In this document: positions 50,222 to 56,593 of the stretch, piece after piece
How positions within the stretch are numbered: position 1 is the stretch's first letter
Layout: each line of letters opens with the position of its first letter
Source: Cypionkella sp.
GTDB taxonomy: Bacteria > Pseudomonadota > Alphaproteobacteria > Rhodobacterales > Rhodobacteraceae
Assembly: GCF_030652235.1 (NCBI RefSeq)
Contig: NZ_JAUSBA010000051.1
Span: 93,284 to 157,283 of the forward strand
Direction of reading: 5' to 3'
Length of the DNA: 64,000 bases
Notes under the pieces: generated by a model
What the model was told of the DNA's origin: nothing
What the model saw: the letters and a program-made list of their open reading frames with translations, nothing else
The model's database searches: none
Program-made: the position numbers and the translations under genes

Positions 50222-50960
50222 TTTCCCCGCAGGCTCGGTCGCCGAGCGCGTCGCGGTCTTAAACGCGCGCTACAAGCATCATGCCGCGACTTCGGTGCTG
50301 CAACATGCGCTGAAGGATGATGATCTGGGCCAAGTCGCCCTCGTCTCGTCATTCGGCGCAGAATCGGTGGTGCTGTTGCATCTGGTTTCGGTAATCGCCC
50401 CGGAAACCCCGGTGCTGTTCATCGACACCCGCATGTTGTTTCAGGAAACCCTTGATTATCAGCGAGAGTTGGCGGAAAAACTTAACCTTTGCGACGTGCG
50501 CACCATCCGCGCCAATCCGGCGCGGCTGAACTTTGAAGACCCCGACAACACCCTGCATCAGTTCAACACCGATGCCTGCTGCGCCGTGCGCAAGGTTGAA
50601 CCCTTGGAACGCGCTTTGGCACCATTTGACGGGTGGATCACCGGACGCAAACGCTTCCAAGGCGCGACCCGGCAAGCGGTAGAGTTCTTTGAGGCCGAGG
50701 GCGACACCCGCATCAAGGTCAACCCCCTCGCCCATTGGGGCCGCGACGATCTGGAAGACTACATCGTCAACAACCGCCTGCCGCGCCACCCGCTGGTCGC
50801 CCAAGGTTACCCTTCCATCGGGTGCACCCCTTGCACCAGCAAAGTCGCTGCCGGCGAAGACCCCCGCTCGGGCCGCTGGCGCGGGCAGAACAAAACCGAA
50901 TGTGGCATCCATTTTATCAATGGCAAAGCCGTGCCGATCAGAAAGGATACCGCCGCATGA
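50211..50960 (+). CDS. cysH: Phosphoadenylyl/adenylyl-sulfate reductase (Fe-S type)
   Basis: 249 residues from ATG 50211. It reduces activated sulfate to sulfite with thioredoxin. Motifs are VALVSSFGAESVVLLHL (nucleotide loop), FIDTRMLFQETLDYQ, GRKRFQGATRQ and the catalytic KTECGIHF. A Cys-Cys pair (TDACCAVRKVEPL) and CxxC (SIGCTPCTSKV) bind a [4Fe-4S] cluster, the feature of plant-type/bacterial APS reductases, so APS is the more likely substrate. It overlaps the DUF934 gene by 4 bases. Confidence 0.93.
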   Translation: MPRDFPAGSVAERVAVLNARYKHHAATSVLQHALKDDDLGQVALVSSFGAESVVLLHLVSVIAPETPVLFIDTRMLFQETLDYQRELAEKLNLCDVRTIRANPARLNFEDPDNTLHQFNTDACCAVRKVEPLERALAPFDGWITGRKRFQGATRQAVEFFEAEGDTRIKVNPLAHWGRDDLEDYIVNNRLPRHPLVAQGYPSIGCTPCTSKVAAGEDPRSGRWRGQNKTECGIHFINGKAVPIRKDTAA

Positions 50961-51361
50961 GCGTCCTCGTCACCGATCAGGGTTTTGCGCCCGCCCCGCA
51001 GGTTAACGCCGTCGCCTTGGCAGAGATCGCCAATCACCAAGGCGCGGTTGACCTGTTGCATACCGACGCGCCCGAGGCTTTGCTGCCCTACCTCGCCGAT
51101 CTCACCCTGATCCGCATCGCCTTCCCGGCGTTCTCAGATGGCCGCGCCTTCACCATCGGCCACCGTCTGCGCGCGCTTGGCTACAAGGGCCATCTGCGCG
51201 CCATGGGTCCGGTGATCGCCGATCAGTACCCGATGGCACGCCGCACCGGCTTTGACGATGTCGAAATCCCCGATGAGATGGCCGCCCGCCAACCCGAAGC
51301 GCAGTGGAAGTCCCGCGCCAACTGGAAAGCGCATGACTATCAATCCCGTCTGCGCGCCTGA
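50957..51361 (+). CDS. DUF934 protein (CysX-like) of the sulfate assimilation operon
   Basis: 134 residues. The DUF934 pattern is visible in LTLIRIAFPAFSDGRAFTIG, HRLRALGYKGHLRAMGPVIA and DQYPMARRTGFDDVEIPDE. Such proteins are encoded with cysH and cysI in many proteobacteria and are needed for, or accompany, sulfite reduction; their mechanism is unknown. The ATG overlaps the cysH stop by 4 bases. Confidence 0.9.
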   Translation: MSVLVTDQGFAPAPQVNAVALAEIANHQGAVDLLHTDAPEALLPYLADLTLIRIAFPAFSDGRAFTIGHRLRALGYKGHLRAMGPVIADQYPMARRTGFDDVEIPDEMAARQPEAQWKSRANWKAHDYQSRLRA

Positions 51362-51438
51362 ACCGCCCCCTTTTAAGTTTTTGTTTACGCAAGCCTGAAA
51401 ACTTGCATCTTTACGAATGAAATAACCGAGAGCCCCGT

Positions 51439-52272
51439 ATGTCCTCCTCTGCCGAAGCACCCATTCTGTCGACTGTCGCCACCGCCAAACCCCACCTGCC
51501 CGATGCGCAAACCGTCACATCGGTAAAGCATTGGACGGACCGTCTGTTTTCCTTCCGCGTCAGCCGCCCGAAAACCCTGCGCTTCCGCTCGGGTGAATTC
51601 GTGATGATCGGCTTGATGGGGGATACCGGCAAACCGCTGCTGCGCGCCTATTCCATTGCCTCGCCTGCTTGGGATGAGGAGTTGGAATTCTACTCGATCA
51701 AGGTTCCAGACGGCCCGCTGACCTCCAAACTCCAACATATCCAAGTCGGTGATGAAATCATCCTGCGCCCGAAACCCGTCGGCACCCTCGTGCATGACGC
51801 GCTGCTGCCCGGCAAACGGCTGTGGCTGCTTTCGACCGGCACCGGCTTTGCCCCCTTCGCCAGCCTGCTGCGCGAGCCGGAAACTTATGAAAAATACGAC
51901 CAAGTCATCATGATGCACACCTGCCGCGAGGTCGCTGAGTTGGCCTACGGTCAATCGCTGGTCCAAAGCCTGTCAGATGACCCGCTGATCGGCGAACTCG
52001 TTGGCGACAAACTGCGCTACTACCCCACCACCACCCGCGAGCCGTTCCACCACATGGGCCGCGTCACCGATAACCTCGCCTCTGGCAAAGTCTTCGCCGA
52101 CCTCGGCCTGCCGCACATGAACCCCGAAGAAGACCGCGCCATGGTCTGCGGTAGCCTTGCATTTAACGTCGATGTCAAAGCCATCCTTGAAGGCTTTGGT
52201 CTACACGAGGGTGCCAACTCTGACCCCAAACAGTTCGTGGTCGAAAAAGCCTTCGTCGGCGACGGCATCTGA
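51439..52272 (+). CDS. fpr: Ferredoxin--NADP+ reductase
   Basis: 277 residues. The FAD domain has FRSGEFVMIGLMGDTGKPLL and RAYSIASPAWDEELEFYSIK. The NADP domain has LWLLSTGTGFAPFASLLREP and MVCGSLAFNVDVKAILEGFG, with C-terminal FVVEKAFVGDGI. It moves electrons between NADPH and ferredoxin or flavodoxin. Its position after cysH-DUF934 suggests it supplies the sulfite reductase. The gap of about 75 bases leaves room for its own promoter. Confidence 0.93.
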   Translation: MSSSAEAPILSTVATAKPHLPDAQTVTSVKHWTDRLFSFRVSRPKTLRFRSGEFVMIGLMGDTGKPLLRAYSIASPAWDEELEFYSIKVPDGPLTSKLQHIQVGDEIILRPKPVGTLVHDALLPGKRLWLLSTGTGFAPFASLLREPETYEKYDQVIMMHTCREVAELAYGQSLVQSLSDDPLIGELVGDKLRYYPTTTREPFHHMGRVTDNLASGKVFADLGLPHMNPEEDRAMVCGSLAFNVDVKAILEGFGLHEGANSDPKQFVVEKAFVGDGI

Positions 52273-52296
52273 CCTCAGGCCGTTTCGCATTGGTCC

Positions 52297-52354
52297 AAAT
52301 ACTCCCGCCGGAGGCTCCTTAGGCCAGCCAAGGATGCCTCCGGCGGGAATATTT
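52297..52354. repeat. Large palindromic intergenic repeat (copy E)
   Basis: Two inverted copies of the AAATA(C)TCCCGCCGGAGGC core face each other around a CCTTAGGCCAGCCAAGG centre, giving a hairpin with arms of about 25 bases. It is 24 bases after fpr. It belongs to the same family as copies A-D and F and may act as a transcript end or REP-like element. Confidence 0.7.
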
Positions 52355-52402
52355 AAGCCAGTCTGAAAGCCAAGCGCCGACGCCCTTTGACTTTCCACGC
52401 CG

Positions 52403-52424
52403 ATTGACCTATATATTGGTCAAT
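52403..52424. promoter_or_regulatory. Operator/promoter of the Xre-RES toxin-antitoxin operon
   Basis: Inverted repeat ATTGACC / GGTCAAT around an 8-base TATATATT spacer, 16 bases before the antitoxin ATG. The spacer resembles a -10 element. Binding of the antitoxin or toxin-antitoxin complex here would give the autoregulation usual for such pairs. Confidence 0.65.
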
Positions 52425-52439
52425 CCGCATGGAGGCACT

Positions 52440-52790
52440 ATGAACATCCTCGCTTTTGCCGACAAATCCCTGTTCCAGCCCCGGCTCTTGGCCGAGGAAT
52501 GGCTGACCACCCAAGATGAAATTGCCCGCACCGCTGGCCTTGGCCGCGACGCGATTGCCCGCAAGGATCGCCTCGCGTCCGCCAAAACCCAAACCCGTTT
52601 GCGTGAGATGGTGGAAATTATCAACCGCCTGACGCCGCGTTTTGGCTCGGGGTTGGTTGCCTATGCCTGGTTCCGTTCCGAACCCCTGCCCGGCTTTGGC
52701 GGCTTGACCTCGGCGCGGTTGCTGCAAGACGGTAAGGCGGCAGAGGTGATGGAGTATATCGACGCGGTGGATGCGGGCGGCTTTGCCTGA
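52440..52790 (+). CDS. Xre/MbcA/ParS-type antitoxin (DUF2384)
   Basis: 116 residues from ATG 52440 with GGAGG 4 bases upstream. The N-terminal helical region (WLTTQDEIARTAGLGRDAIA) resembles an Xre-type HTH. The C-terminal toxin-binding domain has GGLTSARLLQDGKAAEVMEY. It would neutralise the RES protein encoded downstream and repress the operon. It overlaps the toxin gene by 20 bases, so translation is coupled. Confidence 0.85.
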   Translation: MNILAFADKSLFQPRLLAEEWLTTQDEIARTAGLGRDAIARKDRLASAKTQTRLREMVEIINRLTPRFGSGLVAYAWFRSEPLPGFGGLTSARLLQDGKAAEVMEYIDAVDAGGFA

Positions 52791-53280
52791 TCCCGCCACC
52801 AGCTACCAAGGCCCGCTCTACCGCGCCCTGAACCCGATCTGGGCGCGCGATCCCTTGTCGGGTGAAGGTGCCAAACGTCACGGCGGCCGCTTCAACGCCA
52901 AGGGTCGCGCCGCCCTTTATACCGCGATGAGCGTGATGGGCGCTGTGGCCGAGGCCAACCAGATCGGCCGCCCGTTCGAGCCGGTCACTTTGGTCAGCTA
53001 CGACGCTGATCTTGCCCACATTTTCGACAGCCTGAACCCGGCGCATCTCGCCGCCCATGGCATCCCCGCCGCCGACCTTGCAGCCGATGACTGGCGCTTG
53101 CAGATGCTGGCGCACGGCCGCTCCACCGCGCAAGATATCACCGAAACCCTGATCGCGGCCGGCTACCAAGGCCTGATCGCGCCGTCTTTCGCCACAGGCG
53201 GCCCGCCCGATGCGCGCAATCTGGTGCTGTGGCAGTGGCCCAATCTGAAACTGATAGACACCGAGCACCGCTTGCAATGA
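52771..53280 (+). CDS. RES-domain toxin (NAD+-targeting family)
   Basis: 169 residues. RES domain residues are in GPLYRALNPIWARDPLSGEG, HGGRFNAKGRAALYTAMSV (conserved Arg and GGRFN) and AVAEANQIGRP (conserved Glu). RES toxins such as MbcT deplete NAD+ or ADP-ribosylate targets (ParT). The conserved Arg, Tyr and Glu appear intact. It forms a toxin-antitoxin module with the preceding Xre/DUF2384 gene. The stop merges with the A-run of the following terminator. Confidence 0.87.
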   Translation: MRAALPDPATSYQGPLYRALNPIWARDPLSGEGAKRHGGRFNAKGRAALYTAMSVMGAVAEANQIGRPFEPVTLVSYDADLAHIFDSLNPAHLAAHGIPAADLAADDWRLQMLAHGRSTAQDITETLIAAGYQGLIAPSFATGGPPDARNLVLWQWPNLKLIDTEHRLQ

Positions 53281-53312
53281 AAAAGGCCGCGCCAGGTTTC
53301 CCCGGCGCGGCC
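53279..53312 (-). terminator. Terminator of the Ala-rich membrane protein gene
   Basis: Perfect inverted repeat GGCCGCGCC / GGCGCGGCC (53285-53312); on the minus strand it is followed by TTTTT (complement of 53280-53284). It may work in both directions because the toxin gene ends in it. Confidence 0.85.
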
Positions 53313-53334
53313 CCAACTTTGCCCTCAGGCAAAA

Positions 53335-53787
53335 TTACATGCCCATTGCGGTTTTCACAGCAGCCAAAGCCTCAACCACTTTGGTCGGATCAACAGCAGC
53401 AGCGTCAACGCCAGCCTTCAGCGTGGTTTTCAGCGCAGCGTCCAAAGCGGACGCGTCGATCATCGCGTTGACCTTCGCTGCGTCAAAGTTTGCCGGGTCA
53501 AGAGCTGCCATTGCATCGGTTGCCGCCGGTGCGGTTTCCGTGGTCGCTGGAGCGGTTTCGGTTGCTGCTGGCGCAGGTGCCGCCGCAGCAGCCGCAGCCG
53601 CGTCATCAGCAACCTTTTTGGCCGCCGCAGCCGCTTCTTCAGCTGCCTTCGCAGCCGCTTCTTCAGCCGCTTTGGCATCAGCCGCAGCCGTCGCTGCCGC
53701 TTCCTGCGCCGGCTTCATGCTGAACTGGTAATAGCCAGCACCCGCCAAAGCGATCAGCACGATGCCGATAAGGACGTTCTTGTTCAT
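53335..53787 (-). CDS. Ala-rich membrane-anchored protein
   Basis: 150 residues from ATG 53787 (GGGAGA 6 bases before; an ATG 6 bases earlier overlaps that site). An N-terminal signal-anchor [19 protein letters not shown] is followed by an Ala/Glu/Lys helix (about residues 28-70) and an Ala/Pro/Thr linker. A C-terminal helical domain ([35 protein letters not shown]) looks like a repeat of amphipathic helices. It is probably periplasm-facing. No family function is known. Confidence 0.75.
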   Translation of the reverse strand: MNKNVLIGIVLIALAGAGYYQFSMKPAQEAAATAAADAKAAEEAAAKAAEEAAAAAKKVADDAAAAAAAAPAPAATETAPATTETAPAATDAMAALDPANFDAAKVNAMIDASALDAALKTTLKAGVDAAAVDPTKVVEALAAVKTAMGM

Positions 53788-53983
53788 GTTCATTCTCCCA
53801 ATACCGAGTACCCTTCGGTTGAGCGAAGCCTATGACAGAATCGCCAGCAAAAGAAAAGACCTACGCAGCATCCCCACCCCCACGCGGCAAAACCAAGCGC
53901 AAATCATCCGGCTTTTAAGGTTGAAGCTGGCGCCGACCAAGACTATCTTGCGCCAGCTAATAACCATTCGAAGGACCACCACC

Positions 53984-54523
53984 ATAGCCCGCAGACCTCA
54001 CAATGCCCCGCCGCAACGCGAAACCGGCCCGCGCATCAACGATCGCATCCGGTCGCCCGAGATTCGCCTGATTGGCGCAGATGGGGAAAATGTCGGCGTC
54101 GTCACCCCCGCACGCGCGATGCAGATGGCCGAGGAAGCCGGGCTCGATCTGGTGGAAATCTCGCCGAATGCCGAGCCTCCGGTGTGTAAAATCATGGATT
54201 TCGGCAAGTTCAAGTATGAACAGCAAAAGCGTGAGGCCGAAGCCCGCAAGAAACAGCACATTATCGAGATCAAAGAGATCAAGTTCCGCCCCGGCACCGA
54301 CACGCATGATTATGATGTGAAGATGCGCTCGGTGCTGAAATTCCTTGAAGAAGGCGACAAGGTGAAAGTCACCCTGCGCTTTCGCGGTCGTGAAATGGCA
54401 CACCAACAGCTTGGTTTGGAACTGCTGAACCGAGTCGCAGCCGATGTCGGCGAAGCTGGCAAAATCGAATCAATGCCGCGCCTTGAAGGCCGCCAAATGG
54501 TGATGATGGTGACGCCGAAGTAA
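53984..54523 (+). CDS. infC: Translation initiation factor IF-3 with ATA start codon
   Basis: 179 residues. IF-3 begins [20 protein letters not shown] and contains [36 protein letters not shown] and [18 protein letters not shown]. There is no ATG, GTG or TTG near the family start; the codon before ARRPH is ATA (53984-53986) with AAGGA 9 bases upstream. infC in many bacteria uses a rare start (AUU in E. coli) that IF-3 itself discriminates against, giving autoregulation. The 190-base leader may take part. A terminator follows. Confidence 0.93.
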   Translation: MARRPHNAPPQRETGPRINDRIRSPEIRLIGADGENVGVVTPARAMQMAEEAGLDLVEISPNAEPPVCKIMDFGKFKYEQQKREAEARKKQHIIEIKEIKFRPGTDTHDYDVKMRSVLKFLEEGDKVKVTLRFRGREMAHQQLGLELLNRVAADVGEAGKIESMPRLEGRQMVMMVTPK

Positions 54524-54548
54524 GGCGTCCCAAAAGATATGCGGAATT

Positions 54549-54570
54549 GGGGGCCACTGGCTCCCTTTTT
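54549..54570 (+). terminator. infC terminator
   Basis: Stem GGGGGC / GCTCCC (one G-U pair) with loop CACTG, then TTTTT, 25 bases after the infC stop. Confidence 0.8.
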
Positions 54571-54636
54571 CATGCCCAAATTCCATCATTCCACTTTTTA
54601 GTCGAATTATAGTTTGGCGCGTTGTCATTCATCCAT

Positions 54637-54987
54637 ATGGTTGAACAGCAAACCCCCTCACCAGACCGCCTGACCGAAATCCTCAAAGCCGCAAGCGATC
54701 CGATCTGTCGCGGCATCCCCACCCTGCTGGCCCAATCCGGCCCCACCCGTGTCACCAAAATTACTGCGCGTTTTGACATCAGCCTCAACGCCGTCTCCAA
54801 ACATATCAAAGTGCTGGACCAAGCTGGTCTCGTTTCCCGCCGCACCCTGTGGCGCGAACATCTGATCGAGGTGCAGATGCAACCGCTGGCCCTGATCGAC
54901 CCGTGGTTCGCCGCTCTACGCTTGATCTGGGCGCTGCGGCTGGAAAAACCCGATGACCTACTCACCAAGGAGCAGACAGATGACTGA
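54637..54987 (+). CDS. ArsR-family winged-helix regulator
   Basis: 116 residues from ATG 54637. The wHTH is RVTKITARFDISLNAVSKHI, KVLDQAGLVSRRTLWREHLI, as in ArsR proteins encoded with SRPBCC/AHSA1 genes. No metal-binding cysteine cluster is seen. Normally the next gene encodes the AHSA1-like partner; here only its first about 15 codons survive, overlapping this gene by 8 bases. The regulator itself looks intact. Confidence 0.82.
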   Translation: MVEQQTPSPDRLTEILKAASDPICRGIPTLLAQSGPTRVTKITARFDISLNAVSKHIKVLDQAGLVSRRTLWREHLIEVQMQPLALIDPWFAALRLIWALRLEKPDDLLTKEQTDD

Positions 54988-55461
54988 ATTTTCCCTCACC
55001 GTATCCCGTTTGATCGCCGTCCCGGGCCCTGCTATTGCTTTTATCGCGGTAATGACGCGACGCTCTGGGGCTTCAAACACGTCTGCGTTCTGGGTTTTTT
55101 TTAAAGGCGTCTTGCTGCCAGACCCTGAAGCCGTCCTGATGCCGCCCGGTGAGAACTCGGGTGCGGTGCGCATGGTGAAATTCACTGATATGCGCAAATC
55201 ACCGCCGCCAGCGCCACCCTCAACGCCGACACTGAAGCCGCCATTGCGCTGGAGAAATCCGGCGCGAAAGTCTCTTGCGCCAAAGATAATCTGCCCTACA
55301 CCAATGGGCTGATAACCAAGAGTGCAGATTGCTTGGTCCTCGGCTGCACCAAAATCTACATGCTGTCGAGCCCAGATCACGTCACGGTCCCAATGTTCGA
55401 CACCGTCTGGATCCAAAGCGAAACCGCACTCGATCTTGCGCAAAGCTTAACAAATCCTTAA
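54980..55461 (+). pseudogene. Decayed mosaic: start of an AHSA1/SRPBCC gene joined to the end of an Asp/Glu racemase-like gene
   Basis: The frame opens MTEFSLTVSRLIAVPGPA, typical of AHSA1-like proteins that follow such ArsR genes, and then loses all family features. From about 55195 another plus-strand frame reads ITAASATLNADTEAAIALEK, then CLVLGCTKIYMLSSPDHVTV and PMFDTVWIQSETALDLA to the stop at 55461. This resembles the C-terminus of aspartate/glutamate/hydantoin racemases (second catalytic Cys in GCT). The two pieces are in different frames with stops between them. This is a deletion scar, not a working gene. Confidence 0.55.
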
Positions 55462-55477
55462 ATCAATAGACTCAAGG

Positions 55478-55521
55478 CATTGATATAAAACAAACAAAAA
55501 AGGTCCCGAGTTGGGACCACT
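55478..55521 (-). terminator. Terminator cassette (copy 2 of 2)
   Basis: GGTCCC-AACTC-GGGACC followed on the minus strand by a T-rich tail. It abuts the stop of the XdhC-like gene. 39 of 42 bases match the copy at 12799-12840. Confidence 0.85.
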
Positions 55522-56484
55522 CTAGCCCCCCCGCAAAACCGCCGTCATCTCAGCCAGAATAGACACCGCAATCTCCCCCGGCCCCTGCGCCCCAATCGCC
55601 AGCCCCACCGGGGCACGTATCCGCCCGATCTCGGCCTCCGAAAACCCAGCCGCAATCAACCGCCCCACCCGCGCAGCATGGGTCTTTCTCGACCCCAAAC
55701 ACCCCAGATAAAAACACCCAGACCGCAACGCCACCTCAATCGCCGGATCGTCCAGCTTCGGATCATGGGTCAGCGTCACCACCGCTGTGCGCCCGTCCAG
55801 CCCCAACCCCCGCAGCGCTGCATCCGGCCATTGCTCCAAGATCACCTCGCCGGGAAACCGCGCTGCCGTGGCAAAACTTTGCCGAGGGTCCACCAAGATC
55901 GGATCGTACCCCGCCAGCCGCGCCATCGCGACCAAAGGCTGGGCTACATGCACCGCCCCCACCACGACCAGCCGCAAGGGCGGGTTGCACGGCAGAATGA
56001 ACCGCCCCTCTTCCACCCCCGCCTTGTCGGCCCGCAAGCGCAGATCCACCGCAGCATCCTGCCCCAGTTCAACCAGCCTGCGGCTCCAATCCCCCAGATC
56101 CACCACATAGCCCACCGCCCGCCGTGCCGCCCGTGCCACCACCAGATCCTCCAGCAGCCCCAACATCGGTGCCACAGGCTCCACCAACACCCGGATCGTC
56201 CCACCACAGGCCAACCCCGCCGAGAATGCCGTCTCATCCGCTACGCCATAGCTCAGCAGTCGCGGCACCCCGGTGGCAATCGCCTCCATCGCTTCCAGCA
56301 CAACCGAGCCCTCGACACAACCGCCAGAGACCGAGCCCACCATCTCACCCAACGCTGACACCGCCATCTGGCTGCCCGTCCGGCGCGGCGCCGAGCCCCA
56401 GGTTTCCACCACCGTCGCCAAGGCGGCAGCTTTGCCCCCACGCGCCCAACCAAGCGCCGCTTCGGGGATCAGATCATGGCGCAT
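55522..56484 (-). CDS. XdhC/CoxI-family protein
   Basis: 320 residues from ATG 56484. The N-terminal XdhC/CoxI domain has LATVVETWGSAPRRTGSQMA and VGSVSGGCVEGSVVLEAMEA (conserved Cys). The C-terminal Rossmann domain has RLVVVGAVHVAQPLVAMARL and VVTLTHDPKLDDPAIEVAL, with FYLGCLGSRKTHAAR. XdhC proteins bind molybdenum cofactor, sulfurate it and insert it into xanthine dehydrogenase-type enzymes. No molybdoenzyme gene is nearby, so the partner is unknown. Confidence 0.9.
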   Translation of the reverse strand: MRHDLIPEAALGWARGGKAAALATVVETWGSAPRRTGSQMAVSALGEMVGSVSGGCVEGSVVLEAMEAIATGVPRLLSYGVADETAFSAGLACGGTIRVLVEPVAPMLGLLEDLVVARAARRAVGYVVDLGDWSRRLVELGQDAAVDLRLRADKAGVEEGRFILPCNPPLRLVVVGAVHVAQPLVAMARLAGYDPILVDPRQSFATAARFPGEVILEQWPDAALRGLGLDGRTAVVTLTHDPKLDDPAIEVALRSGCFYLGCLGSRKTHAARVGRLIAAGFSEAEIGRIRAPVGLAIGAQGPGEIAVSILAEMTAVLRGG

Positions 56485-56540
56485 GCTGCGGCTCCTTTTC
56501 CGCCAACTTGCCGCAAAGCCAAACCACCCGCCACCGCCAA

Positions 56541-56578
56541 AACGCAAAAGGCCCCGAGGTTTCCCCCGGGGCCTTCCG
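56541..56578 (-). terminator. Terminator of the OmpA-family gene
   Basis: Inverted repeat AAGGCCCCG / CGGGGCCTT (56548-56575), followed on the minus strand by TTTTGCGTTTTGG. It lies 19 bases after the stop at 56594. Confidence 0.8.
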
Positions 56579-56593
56579 CATTATGCTAAAAGC

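Noticed and set aside
53762..53983. An ATG-initiated 74-residue extension of IF-3
   Set aside because: The extension is not IF-3-like and overlaps the start of the divergent Ala-rich gene. The ATA with AAGGA at 53984 matches the family start.
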